Positions 8,452-17,167 of a DNA stretch of 64,000 bases are shown here, piece by piece (the stretch's first letter is position 1; the number at the start of each line of letters is the position of its first letter). The translations under genes and the position numbers were made by a program. The stretch is taken from assembly GCA_015075165.1 (NCBI GenBank), contig JABTUY010000001.1, positions 1 to 64,000 of the forward strand, in the 5' to 3' direction. The notes below the pieces were generated by a model, which ran no database searches, was not told where the DNA came from, and was given only the letters and a program-made list of their open reading frames with translations. This stretch comes from Ideonella sp. (GTDB lineage: Bacteria > Pseudomonadota > Gammaproteobacteria > Burkholderiales > Burkholderiaceae_C).

Positions 8452-9567
8452 ATGAAGACCGTCCGCCGCCTGCTGTATCGCGACGTCGTCTGGTCGGTCG
8501 TGTTCGTCGCGGTGGCCTTCCTGTCGCTGTTCTACTTCATCGATTTCGTCGACGAGCTCGACGCCATCGGCCGCAATGGCTACACGTTGCTGCACGCCGC
8601 GGCCAGCGCAATGCTCGAGGTGCCCGGTCACCTGTACGAGCTGCTGCCGATCTGCGTGCTGATCGGCACCATCTACTCGATGGCGCGGCTGGCGCAGTCG
8701 TCGGAGTACACCATCTTGCGCACCGGCGGACTCGGCCCGGCACGCGCGCTGCGGCTGCTGGCCACGCTCGGCCTCGGCTTCGCCGTGATCACTTCCGTGG
8801 TCGGCGACTACCTGGCGCCGCTGGCCGAGCGCGAGGCCGTGCGGCTGAAGGCATCGTTTCGCGGCGGCCTCGAGCTCGGGCGCACCGGCGCTTGGCTGAA
8901 GGAGCGGCGCGTCGGTCCGAACGGTGAGCGCGCGATCTCGGTCAATGTGGCGCGCACCGGCGCCGGCGGCGAGCTGCAGGGCATCCGCATCTTCGAGCTC
9001 GACACCGATGGCCGCCTGCGCACGCGTATCGAGGCACGCAGCGGCCGCGTCGACCGCGCTGCCGTGTGGCATCTGGAGCAGGTGCTGCGCACCGATTGGC
9101 CGACACCCGAGCAGGCCGCGACCGGCGCCGCGGTCACGGTGGAGCGCCTGCCGAGCCTGGAGTGGTCGAGCACGCTGACGGCCGACGTGGTGGCCGCGGC
9201 GGTGCTGCCGTTGAACACGATGTCCACCATCGAGCTGTGGCGCTACAGCGCCCACCTCGGCGACCAGGAGCAGGCCTCGCAACGCTACGACATCCTGTTC
9301 TGGCGCAAGGCGCTGTACCCGCTGGCCTGCCTGGTGATGATGGCGCTGGCGCTGCCGTTCGCCTATCTGCACGCGCGCGCCGGCGGCATCAGCCTGAAGG
9401 TGTTCGGCGGCATCATGCTGGGCATCAGCTTCGTGCTGCTGAACAACGTGTCGGGCCACCTCGGCATGCTGCGCAACTGGGCGCCATGGGTCGCGGCGGC
9501 GACGCCGGGGCTGTTCTACCTGGCGCTGTCGATGGCGGCGTTCACCTGGCTGGTGCGCTATCGATGA
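8452..9567 (+). CDS. lptG: LPS export ABC transporter permease LptG
   Basis: LptG is the partner permease of LptF in the lipopolysaccharide export complex LptB2FG of the inner membrane. The 371-residue product shows six predicted membrane helices (three N-terminal, three C-terminal) around a periplasmic beta-jellyroll domain. Family features are the N-terminal RRLLYRDVVWSVVFVAVAFL, the helix LYELLPICVLIGTIYSMARL, and the C-terminal VLPLNTMSTIELWRYSAHL region. Its stop overlaps the start of the next gene (ATGA), so the chelatase-like gene is probably translated from the same messenger. Confidence 0.95.
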   Translation: MKTVRRLLYRDVVWSVVFVAVAFLSLFYFIDFVDELDAIGRNGYTLLHAAASAMLEVPGHLYELLPICVLIGTIYSMARLAQSSEYTILRTGGLGPARALRLLATLGLGFAVITSVVGDYLAPLAEREAVRLKASFRGGLELGRTGAWLKERRVGPNGERAISVNVARTGAGGELQGIRIFELDTDGRLRTRIEARSGRVDRAAVWHLEQVLRTDWPTPEQAATGAAVTVERLPSLEWSSTLTADVVAAAVLPLNTMSTIELWRYSAHLGDQEQASQRYDILFWRKALYPLACLVMMALALPFAYLHARAGGISLKVFGGIMLGISFVLLNNVSGHLGMLRNWAPWVAAATPGLFYLALSMAAFTWLVRYR

Positions 9568-9950
9568 ACGCCGACCAGGCCGGCCGCGGGTTGCTGCTGT
9601 TCGCGCACGGCGCGCGCGAGCCCGGCTGGGCGGCACCGTTCGCCGCCGTGCGTGAGCGCATCCGCCGCGAGCAGCCGGGCCTGGCAGTCGAACTGGGTTT
9701 TCTCGAGCTGATGACTCCGGATCTGGCGGGCGCGGCCGACGCGCTGGTACGCGCGGGTTGCCACCGCATCGAGATCGTGCCGCTGTTCTTCGGCACCGGC
9801 AACCACCTGCGGCGCGACCTGCCGGTGCTGGCCGAGCGCTTGCGCCAGCGACACCATGGCGTGTCGTTCGAGTTGCGCGCAGCGATCGGCGAACACCCGG
9901 ACGTGGTGGCGGCGATCGCCCGCGCCGCGGCCGCCGCCCAAGCGCGATGA
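9564..9950 (+). CDS. CbiX/SirB-like small chelatase
   Basis: This 128-residue protein matches the small single-domain CbiX (CbiXS) family. These insert cobalt or iron into sirohydrochlorin, the last step towards cobalamin or siroheme. The metal-binding histidines are visible: LLLFAHGAR near the N-terminus and IVPLFFGTGNHLRRDLP in the middle. The ATG overlaps the lptG stop. The next gene is a CysB-type regulator of sulfur assimilation, and siroheme is the cofactor of sulfite reductase, so iron insertion for siroheme is the likely job. Whether it prefers cobalt or iron cannot be read from sequence. Confidence 0.82.
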   Translation: MNADQAGRGLLLFAHGAREPGWAAPFAAVRERIRREQPGLAVELGFLELMTPDLAGAADALVRAGCHRIEIVPLFFGTGNHLRRDLPVLAERLRQRHHGVSFELRAAIGEHPDVVAAIARAAAAAQAR

Positions 9951-9987
9951 GCACCGCCTTCGCAGCCCCCGCATCGACCTGCGCGCC

Positions 9988-10932
9988 ATGAATCTGCACC
10001 AGTTCCGCTTTGTCCAGGAGGCCGCCCGGCGCAACCTCAATCTCACCGAGACCGCGAAGGCGCTGTTCACGTCGCAGCCGGGCATCAGCAAGGCGATCAT
10101 CGAGTTGGAGGAAGAGCTCGGCGTCGAGATCTTCGCGCGCCACGGCAAGCGGCTGCGGCGCATCACCGAACCGGGGCAGCTGGTGCTGAAGTCGGTCGAG
10201 GTGATCATGCGCGAGGTGGCCAACCTGAAGCGCATCGGCGAGGAATACTCCAAGCAGGACACCGGCACGCTGTCGATCGCCACCACGCACACGCAGGCGC
10301 GCTACTTCCTGCCCGAGCGGGTGGCGGCCTTGCGCAGGCGCTACCCGAAGGTGCAGGTGGTGTTGCACCAGGGCACGCCGGCGCAGGTGGCGCGCATGCT
10401 GCAAGACGACAGCGCCGACGTCGGCCTGGCCACCGAATCGCTGGCCGATGTCGAGGGCCTGGTCACGCTGCCGTGCTATGAGTGGCAGCACGTGATCGTG
10501 GTGCCGGCGCAGCACCGGCTGGCCGCGGTGGAACAGCCGACGCTGGAGCAGCTCGCCGCCGAGCCGCTGATCACCTACCACCCCACGTTCACCGGCCGCA
10601 CGCGCATCGATGCCGCGTTCGCGCGCGCAAGGCTGAAGCCGACGATCGCGCTCGAGGCGATCGACTCTGACGTGATCAAGACCTACGTGCGCCTCGGTCT
10701 GGGCGTGGGCATCGTCGCCGAGATGGCGGTGCGCGACGACCCGCCCGACGGCGACCTGGTGTCGCACCCGGCTGGCCAGCTGTTCGGCGGCAGCTTGACG
10801 CGGGTGGCGTTCAAGCGCGGTGCCTATCTACGCGAGTTCGTGTTGAGCTTTGCCGAGCTGCTGTCCGACCGCCTGAACCGCGAGCTGCTCCGGCGCGCGA
10901 TGAGCGGCGGCGGTGACGACTACGATCTCTGA
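9988..10932 (+). CDS. cysB: LysR-family regulator of sulfur assimilation, CysB-like
   Basis: CysB activates sulfate uptake and cysteine biosynthesis genes and responds to acetylserine. The 314-residue product has the N-terminal winged helix-turn-helix (NLTETAKALFTSQPGISKAI, then ELGVEIFARHGKRL) and the CysB-type effector domain beginning TGTLSIATTHTQARYFLP, where TTHTQARY lines the ligand pocket in this family. The end is VGIVAEMAVRDDPP, then a CysB-style tail. The start ATG follows the chelatase stop by 37 bases. Position after a siroheme-type chelatase supports a role in sulfur metabolism. Regulation by autorepression is known for the family but no operator is evident here. Confidence 0.9.
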   Translation: MNLHQFRFVQEAARRNLNLTETAKALFTSQPGISKAIIELEEELGVEIFARHGKRLRRITEPGQLVLKSVEVIMREVANLKRIGEEYSKQDTGTLSIATTHTQARYFLPERVAALRRRYPKVQVVLHQGTPAQVARMLQDDSADVGLATESLADVEGLVTLPCYEWQHVIVVPAQHRLAAVEQPTLEQLAAEPLITYHPTFTGRTRIDAAFARARLKPTIALEAIDSDVIKTYVRLGLGVGIVAEMAVRDDPPDGDLVSHPAGQLFGGSLTRVAFKRGAYLREFVLSFAELLSDRLNRELLRRAMSGGGDDYDL

Positions 10933-10961
10933 TCCGCCGCTTCCGCGACCGCGAACCTGCC

Positions 10962-12143
10962 ATGACCCGATCCACGATGAACACCGCTGGCGCGCGCACC
11001 CCCGCCGTCACCACCCGCCTGCCGAACGTGGGCACCACGATCTTCAGCGTGATGTCGGCGCTGGCGGTGCAGCACGGCGCGGTCAACCTCGGCCAAGGCT
11101 TTCCGGACTTCGACTGCGACCCCGCGCTGCTCGACGCGGTGAATCACGCGATGCGCTCCGGCCTGAACCAGTACCCGCCGATGGCCGGCGTGCCGGCGCT
11201 GCGCGAGGCGGTCGCGGCCAAGATCGAGCGCCTGTACGGGCACCGCTACGACGCCGGTGAGGAGATCACCATCACGGCCGGCGCGACCCAGGCGATCCTG
11301 ACCGCGGTGCTGGCCGTCGTGCATCCGGGCGACGAGGTGATCGTGCTCGAACCGTGCTACGACAGCTACGTGCCCAACGTCGAACTGGGCGGTGGCCGCG
11401 CCGTGCGCGTGGCGCTCACCGCCGGCACCTTCAGGCCCGACTTCGACGCCATCGCCGCCGCGCTGACGCCGCGCACGCGCGCGATCATGGTGAACTCGCC
11501 GCACAACCCCAGCGCGACGATCTGGACGCGCGATGATCTCGATCGCCTCGCCGCGCTGCTGCGCCCGACCGATGTGCTGCTGATCGCCGATGAGGTCTAC
11601 GAGCACATGGTGTTCGACGGCGTGGCGCACGCCAGCGCGTCGGGCCACCCCGAGCTGGCGGCGCGCGCATTCGTGGTGTCGAGCTTCGGCAAGACCTATC
11701 ACGTCACCGGCTGGAAGGTGGGCTACGTCGCCGCGCCGCGGCCGCTGACCGCCGAGTTCCGCAAGGTGCATCAGTTCAACGTGTTCACCGTCAACACGCC
11801 GGTGCAGCATGGCCTGGCGCAGTACATGCGCGACCCGAGGCCGTACGAGGAGCTGAGCGCTTTCTACCAGCGCAAGCGCGATCTGTTCCGTGCCGGCCTG
11901 GCGCGCACGCGGCTGCGCCTGCTGCCCAGTCAGGGCAGCTACTTTCAGTGCGTCGACTATGGCGCCGTCAGCAGCCTCGACGAAGAGGCCTTCTGTCGCT
12001 GGCTGACGGCCGAGGTCGGCGTGGCGGCGATCCCGCTGGCCGCGTTCTACGACGACGGCCGCAACCAGAAGCTGGCGCGGTTTTGCTTCGCCAAGCGCGA
12101 CGAGACGCTGCACGCCGCGCTGGAGCGCCTGGCGCGCTTGTAG
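10962..12143 (+). CDS. PLP-dependent aminotransferase, methionine aminotransferase-like
   Basis: This is a class I/II aminotransferase of fold type I, 393 residues. It resembles YbdL-type methionine aminotransferases, which act in the methionine salvage or recycling pathway. The N-terminal region carries NLGQGFPDFD, the middle has NSPHNPSATIW and the ADEVYEH motif with the PLP-binding Asp, and the Schiff-base lysine lies in SSFGKTYHVTGWKVGY. The C-terminus has FCFAKRDETL. The gene follows cysB by 29 bases, which fits a sulfur-amino-acid role, though substrate is inferred. A second in-frame ATG five codons on (10977) is an alternative start, as neither has a strong ribosome site. The gene is convergent with the FimV-like gene. 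Confidence 0.85.
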   Translation: MTRSTMNTAGARTPAVTTRLPNVGTTIFSVMSALAVQHGAVNLGQGFPDFDCDPALLDAVNHAMRSGLNQYPPMAGVPALREAVAAKIERLYGHRYDAGEEITITAGATQAILTAVLAVVHPGDEVIVLEPCYDSYVPNVELGGGRAVRVALTAGTFRPDFDAIAAALTPRTRAIMVNSPHNPSATIWTRDDLDRLAALLRPTDVLLIADEVYEHMVFDGVAHASASGHPELAARAFVVSSFGKTYHVTGWKVGYVAAPRPLTAEFRKVHQFNVFTVNTPVQHGLAQYMRDPRPYEELSAFYQRKRDLFRAGLARTRLRLLPSQGSYFQCVDYGAVSSLDEEAFCRWLTAEVGVAAIPLAAFYDDGRNQKLARFCFAKRDETLHAALERLARL

Positions 12144-12158
12144 GCTCTCGTCGGCCGC

Positions 12159-14351
12159 TCAGCCCTTCGGCTTCGGTGATGGCGGCAGCGGCAGGTCGGC
12201 GAAGTCGCTGCGCTGCTCGGGGTTGAGGCGCTCGGGCGTGTCGTCGCGGCCGAGCACGACGGTGTCGTCGATCGGCACCGGGCTGGTCGGGTCGAGATCG
12301 ACCGTGCCGTAGACGTTGCTCGCCTCGTCGCCGGCGGCCGGCACCGCGCCCGATGCGCGCAGCACCTCGATCGCCGGCTCGCTCGACGCCGCGGGTGGAT
12401 CACCGAGGCTGGCCAGGCCGCCGACCGATGTGAACAGGTGCGGTCGTGCCGTGGTCGGCTCGAACTCGCCGCCGCTTGGCGCAGCCGGCCCGCCCAGCGG
12501 CAGCAGCACGTCGATCGACGACGGCGGGCCGCCCTCGTGGTCGAGCAGGTCGCGCGCCATCGAGTACAGGAACAGCACCTCGCGATACGCCGGCAGCTCG
12601 AACGGCTCGCCACCATCGCGGCGGAACATCAGCGCCTCGAGCTCGGCCATCGCATCGATCGGCGCGTGCCATACACCTTCGAGACGCTTCATCACACGCG
12701 GATACTCGTCGAGCGAGCGGCCGTGCTGCAGATCGGCATCCCAATCGGGCGCATAGGCGTTGAAGCGGTGGTTGAAGCGCTCGCGCGTGCGCTCGTAGAT
12801 GCTGCGGTCGCCGCGGCGCCGGTAGATCTCGAGCAGCTTCAGGTACGGCAGCGGGCTGGTGCCGCCGCTGCCGCGGATGTGGCTCATCAGTAAGTCGATC
12901 GCCGCATCGTCCTGGCCCAGCACGACGAAGAACTCGGCCTGCTGCTCGAGATCGATCAGCTCCTCGATCGATACGTCGCGCGGTGGCTGCTGCGTCGGCG
13001 GGAACACCGAATCGCGGAAACCGCCGGCCGGGGCCGCCGGAGCCGCGCTGGGCCGCACCGGCTGCGCCACTGCAGCCACCGTGTCGCCCTGCGGCACTCG
13101 CGTCGACGCCGGTGCCATCTGTGGCGGCAGCGTCATCGGGTGCAGCGTCGGCGGGTTGGCCGGTGGCAGGCGGCTGTTCTGCGCCGCGCGCGAGGCCGCC
13201 CACCATTGCGCCTGCTGCTCGCGCTGCATCCGCCGCATGCGCAGCCACAGCCACAGCGCCAGTGCCGCCAGCAGCGCCATGCCGACGCCGAGCCACGGCG
13301 CGAGGCGGCTGGTGCCCTCAGCCCGCGCCAGCTTCGCGCGCAATGTGACCATCTGCTCGCGGTCGCGTTCGATATCGGCGCGCAGCTTGGTCATGCCGTC
13401 TTCGATTGCTCGCATGCGCTCCGCGGTGAGCGCCGCGGCGTCCAGCGCAGCGCTCGCCGCCGACTCGACGGCGCTGGCGACCGGCGCGGCGGCACTGGCG
13501 GCTGCGGCAACGGTGCGCAGTTGCAGCTCGTGCGAATCCTGCATCGCGCTGGCCGCCGGGGCCGATGCGGCACCCCGCGGCGCCGGTTCGATCGCATCGA
13601 GCTGCAGCCGCGGGCCGCGTGGCGTGGGTGCCGAGGCGGCCACCTGCGCTGCGGGTGCCACGCCGGCGGCCGCCACCGTGGTCGCACGCCGGGCGGGTCG
13701 TCGCGTCACCGTGGCTGCTGCCGACGCGCTGCGCTGGGGCCGCGTTGTGGCGGCCATCCGCGGTCTCGCGGTCGGCGCCGGCGCAGCCTGCGTGGGCGCC
13801 GCACGTCGCTCGCCTTCGGTGTCGGTGCGCGCGCTCGCCGAGCCTCCGCTCGCCGCATCGCCGCCCGCAGAAGCCGGCCCGGCGGGCGCGGACTCGACCG
13901 GCGCCGAAACCGGCGACTCGGGCCGGGCCGTGGCGACCGCCGGCTCGACCGCCGGCGCAGCGGCAGCCACCGTGACGAGCGGCGGATCGGCCAGCACGGT
14001 GAAGCGTCGCTCGAGCTGGTTGGTGCAGCCGAGCGTCAACGTGACCGTGATCACCGGCTCGTCGATCGCGCTGGTCGACAGCACGCGCACCAGCCGCTCT
14101 TCGGCTGTGGGCCCGGGTTCGATCCCGATGCGGATCGTCGACGGCTGGATGCGGCGCTCGCCCTGCTGCACATCGGCCGTGACGCAGGTCGAGGTCAGTT
14201 GCTCATCGGGTGCCACCCGCACGGTGACCGCGAAGTTCAGCGGGGCGCCGAGCGCAACGGCCTCGGGCGCGCGCAGGATGCCAAGCGCGTGAGCGGCCGG
14301 GCAGACCATGCCCGCCATGGCTGCCACCAGGACGAAGGCACATGCTTTCAT
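12159..14351 (-). CDS. FimV-like membrane protein (TPR-like C-terminus)
   Basis: This 730-residue protein resembles the FimV family, which helps assemble type IV pili and polar structures, but it is divergent. Residues 1-22 form a Sec signal peptide ending in AAHA. Residues 23-125 are a compact beta-rich periplasmic domain starting LGILRAPEAVALG. Residues 126-300 are Ala/Pro-rich and low-complexity. A coiled coil spans about 308-346, then one membrane helix at 351-371. The cytoplasmic part has a TPR-like helical region with FFVVLGQDDAAIDLLMSHIR. No LysM motif is obvious. It lies 15 bases from the end of the aminotransferase gene in convergent orientation. The start lacks a clear Shine-Dalgarno sequence. 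FimV assignment is inference from this domain order. Confidence 0.7.
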   Translation of the reverse strand: MKACAFVLVAAMAGMVCPAAHALGILRAPEAVALGAPLNFAVTVRVAPDEQLTSTCVTADVQQGERRIQPSTIRIGIEPGPTAEERLVRVLSTSAIDEPVITVTLTLGCTNQLERRFTVLADPPLVTVAAAAPAVEPAVATARPESPVSAPVESAPAGPASAGGDAASGGSASARTDTEGERRAAPTQAAPAPTARPRMAATTRPQRSASAAATVTRRPARRATTVAAAGVAPAAQVAASAPTPRGPRLQLDAIEPAPRGAASAPAASAMQDSHELQLRTVAAAASAAAPVASAVESAASAALDAAALTAERMRAIEDGMTKLRADIERDREQMVTLRAKLARAEGTSRLAPWLGVGMALLAALALWLWLRMRRMQREQQAQWWAASRAAQNSRLPPANPPTLHPMTLPPQMAPASTRVPQGDTVAAVAQPVRPSAAPAAPAGGFRDSVFPPTQQPPRDVSIEELIDLEQQAEFFVVLGQDDAAIDLLMSHIRGSGGTSPLPYLKLLEIYRRRGDRSIYERTRERFNHRFNAYAPDWDADLQHGRSLDEYPRVMKRLEGVWHAPIDAMAELEALMFRRDGGEPFELPAYREVLFLYSMARDLLDHEGGPPSSIDVLLPLGGPAAPSGGEFEPTTARPHLFTSVGGLASLGDPPAASSEPAIEVLRASGAVPAAGDEASNVYGTVDLDPTSPVPIDDTVVLGRDDTPERLNPEQRSDFADLPLPPSPKPKG

Positions 14352-14529
14352 GCGGTGGTGGCGGTCGCTGGAAGTCACTTCGTCGCGCTGACTCTTCTCG
14401 CGCGGCACTCTAGCATGAAGGCCTGTGCGTACCGTTCGCCACGCATGGCACCGGCCACCTGCGTGCGACAATGTTGTCTGCCATGCGTCACGTCGTGCGC
14501 GCGAAGCCGAGCGCCGCGGGTACTGCTCG

Positions 14530-15309
14530 ATGCCCTCCGAACTGCTGACCGACCGCCGCGCCGCCACGCTGATCCTGACGATCAGCGACCCGGCCACCCG
14601 AAACACCCTGTCGCCACAGGTCTACGAGGCCGGCAGCCGCGCGCTGGCGCAAGTGGCGGCCGACCCGACGCTGCGCTGCGTCATCGTGCGCGGCGACGGG
14701 CCGCATTTCTGTGCCGGCGGCGACCTCCATCGGCTGGCGGCGGCACGCGAGGGCCCGGCCGACACGCCGCACACCAACGTCGAGCGATTCCACGGCTTCG
14801 TGCGCGCGCTGCGTGCCTGCCCGAAGCCGGTGATCGCAGCGGTCGAGGGCCACGCGGCCGGTGGCGGCTGCTCGCTGGCGTTGGCCTGCGACCTGATCGT
14901 CGCCGCACGCGGTGCCAGGTTCACGATGTCGTACGGCCGCGCGGGCCTGTCGCCCGACGGTGGCGGCACCTACCATCTGGCGCGCGCGTTGCCGCGGGCG
15001 CTGGCGCTGCAACTGCTGTGGCTGCCCGAGCCGACGGCGGCCGAGCGCTGGCACCAATGGGGCCTGGTCAACGCGTTGTGCGACGACGGTCAGGCACTGG
15101 CCGAGGCGCTCGTCTGGGCCGAGCGCCTGGGTCGCACCGCGAGCAACGCGGTGGCCAGTGCGAAGGCGCTGGTCGAATCGGCTGGCACGCACGGCCTCGC
15201 CGCTCACCTCGACGACGAGCGCGAACACTTCGTGGCCAACCTGCGGCACGACAACGCCGCAGAGGGTTTGCGCGCCTTCTTCGACAAGCGCAGCCCGCGC
15301 TTCTCGTGA
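14530..15309 (+). CDS. Enoyl-CoA hydratase/isomerase (crotonase) family protein, isomerase-like active site
   Basis: This 259-residue crotonase-fold protein acts on acyl-CoA thioesters. The oxyanion-hole motifs are present (GPHFCAGGDLHRL and AAGGGCSLALACDL). Both glutamates that hydratases use are absent: the first is Ser in GGGCSLA, and the second aligns with Tyr in FTMSYGRAGL. An Asp is kept in LSPDGGGTYHLAR, at the place used by PaaG-type 1,2-epoxyphenylacetyl-CoA isomerases. So an isomerase rather than a hydratase is likelier. It is followed at once by a Crp/Fnr regulator, a phosphotransferase-like protein and an acyl-CoA dehydrogenase, which suggests a small acyl-CoA degradation cluster. 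The start ATG was chosen because family similarity begins there. Confidence 0.85.
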   Translation: MPSELLTDRRAATLILTISDPATRNTLSPQVYEAGSRALAQVAADPTLRCVIVRGDGPHFCAGGDLHRLAAAREGPADTPHTNVERFHGFVRALRACPKPVIAAVEGHAAGGGCSLALACDLIVAARGARFTMSYGRAGLSPDGGGTYHLARALPRALALQLLWLPEPTAAERWHQWGLVNALCDDGQALAEALVWAERLGRTASNAVASAKALVESAGTHGLAAHLDDEREHFVANLRHDNAAEGLRAFFDKRSPRFS

Positions 15310-15316
15310 CGGCACG

Positions 15317-16021
15317 ATGGCGACCCTGGCTGTCACGCCCGAGGAATTGCAGCGCGTCGAGTGCGGCGCCTGGTTCTCGCGTCTGTCGGCCGGACTGCGC
15401 AGCGACATCCTCGAGCAGGCCGTGGTGCGGCGCTATGCCGATGGCGCGTCGCTCGGCACGCGTGGCGGTCCTCCGGAGAACTGGTACGGCGTGGCTCGTG
15501 GTGCCGTGCGGATTTCGAGCGTCTCGCTTTCGGGCAAGCAAGTGGTGCTGACCTATGCCGAGCCCGGCACCTGGTTCGGCGACATCGCCCTGTTCGACGG
15601 CCTGCCGCGCACGCACGATGCCAGCGCGCACGGCGACACCGCGCTGCTGGTGGTTCGCAAGGCCGATTTCAAGGCGCTGCTGGCGCGCCACGTCGAGCTC
15701 TACGACGCGCTGCTGCGCCTGAACTGCCGCCGCCTGCGCCTGATGTTCAACCTGATCGAAGACCTCAACACCAAGCCGCTCGCGGCGCGCCTGGCGCGTC
15801 AGATCCTGCTGCTGGTCAAGAGCTACGGCGTCGAGCAGGGCGACGAGATCCGCATCGGGCTGCAGCTGGCGCAAGAAGACCTGGCGCAGTTGCTGGGTGC
15901 GTCGCGCCAACGCGTCAACCAGGAGCTCAAGGGCTTCGAGCGTCAGGGCGCAGTGCGGGTCGAGCCGACGCGCCTCGTCGTGCTGTCGCGCGACAAGCTG
16001 CTGGCGATCGCGAAGGGCTGA
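15317..16021 (+). CDS. Crp/Fnr family transcriptional regulator
   Basis: This 234-residue protein has the N-terminal cyclic-nucleotide-binding-like domain (about residues 15-135) and a C-terminal winged helix-turn-helix (LAQEDLAQLLGASRQRVNQELKGFERQG at about 180-205). The Fnr Fe-S cysteines are absent, so it is not an oxygen sensor of the Fnr type. The ligand is unknown, and the canonical cAMP-binding motif is not clear. It lies seven bases after the crotonase-like gene and just before a phosphotransferase-like gene, so it may regulate this acyl-CoA cluster, but no operator is visible to me. Confidence 0.85.
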   Translation: MATLAVTPEELQRVECGAWFSRLSAGLRSDILEQAVVRRYADGASLGTRGGPPENWYGVARGAVRISSVSLSGKQVVLTYAEPGTWFGDIALFDGLPRTHDASAHGDTALLVVRKADFKALLARHVELYDALLRLNCRRLRLMFNLIEDLNTKPLAARLARQILLLVKSYGVEQGDEIRIGLQLAQEDLAQLLGASRQRVNQELKGFERQGAVRVEPTRLVVLSRDKLLAIAKG

Positions 16022-16039
16022 ACCCCAGGAGTCGCCACG

Positions 16040-17125
16040 ATGGAATCGATGGAACAGTTTGTCGGCACGCAGGCGATGCTGGCCAGCCACGCGTTCGACG
16101 TGGCGGCGCTCGAGCGCCATCTGCAGCGCGAGTTGCCGGGTTTCGCCGGACCGTTGCACGTCGAGCAGTTCAAGGGCGGGCAGTCCAATCCGACCTACAA
16201 GCTCGTGACGCCCTCATGCAGCTACGCCATGCGCAGCAAGCCGGGTCCGGTGGCGAAGCTGCTGCCCTCGGCGCACGCGATCGAGCGCGAGTTCCGCGTC
16301 ATGCGCGCACTGGCCGGCACCGGCGTGCCGGTAGCGCAGATGCACCTGCTGTGCGAAGACGAGTCGGTGATCGGTCGCGCGTTCTACGTGATGCAGTTCG
16401 TCGAGGGCCGCGTGCTGTGGGACCAAGCGCTGCCGGGCCTCACGCCCGCGGCGCGCAGCGCCATCTACGACGAGATGAACCGCGTGATCGCCGCACTGCA
16501 CCGCGTCGACGTGCAGGCCGCGGGCCTCGCCGACTACGGCAAACCGGGCAACTACTTCGTGCGCCAGATCGGCCGCTGGTCCAAGCAGTACCTGGCGTCG
16601 CAGACCCGCACCATCCACGAGATGGACCGCCTGATCGACTGGCTGCCGAGCCACCTGCCTGCCTCGGCACTCGACGAGACCCAGGTGGCGGTGGTGCACG
16701 GCGACTACCGTCTCGACAACCTGATCTTCGATGCGCACGCGCCGCGCGTCGCCGCCGTGCTCGACTGGGAGTTGTCGACGCTGGGCCATCCGTTGGCCGA
16801 TTTCAGCTACCACTGCATGGCCTGGCACATCCCGCCGGGCGTGTTCCGCGGCATCGGCGGCCTCGACCACGCGGCGCTCGGCATCCCCGACGAGCGCGCC
16901 TACGTGCGCCGCTACTGCGAGCGCACCGGTCGCGGCAACGCTGACGCCTTGATGACAGACTGGAACTTCTATCTCGCCTACAACCTGTTCCGGCTGGCCG
17001 CCATCACACAGGGCATCGCCAAGCGTGCCGCCGACGGCACCGCGTCGAACGCGCAGGCGCGGCGCACCGGCGACGCCACCGACGTGCTGGCCGCGATGGC
17101 CTGGCGCTTCGCGCAATCCAGTTGA
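16040..17125 (+). CDS. Phosphotransferase (APH/ACAD10-like) family protein
   Basis: This 361-residue protein has an aminoglycoside phosphotransferase-like kinase fold and belongs to the group found next to acyl-CoA dehydrogenases, similar to the N-terminal part of ACAD10/11. The catalytic HGDYRLDN and metal-binding DWELSTLG motifs are both intact. A lysine-containing N-lobe (SYAMRSKPGPVAKLLPSAH) is also there. It is not an antibiotic-resistance gene by context. ACAD10/11-type kinases have been linked to phosphorylation of 4-hydroxy acyl-CoA, making the activity plausible here, since the next gene is an acyl-CoA dehydrogenase 42 bases away. Confidence 0.85.
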   Translation: MESMEQFVGTQAMLASHAFDVAALERHLQRELPGFAGPLHVEQFKGGQSNPTYKLVTPSCSYAMRSKPGPVAKLLPSAHAIEREFRVMRALAGTGVPVAQMHLLCEDESVIGRAFYVMQFVEGRVLWDQALPGLTPAARSAIYDEMNRVIAALHRVDVQAAGLADYGKPGNYFVRQIGRWSKQYLASQTRTIHEMDRLIDWLPSHLPASALDETQVAVVHGDYRLDNLIFDAHAPRVAAVLDWELSTLGHPLADFSYHCMAWHIPPGVFRGIGGLDHAALGIPDERAYVRRYCERTGRGNADALMTDWNFYLAYNLFRLAAITQGIAKRAADGTASNAQARRTGDATDVLAAMAWRFAQSS

Positions 17126-17167
17126 TCGCCGCGCGCGGCACTGTGCCCCGCTGACAAGGAGACTTCG

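Noticed and set aside
14338-14428. Inverted similarity between ATGAAAGCATGTGC (start of the FimV-like gene, minus strand) and ATGAAGGCCTGTGC (plus strand at 14415)
   Set aside because: Only 12 of 14 bases match and nothing else in the flanks does; it is too short to separate from chance.
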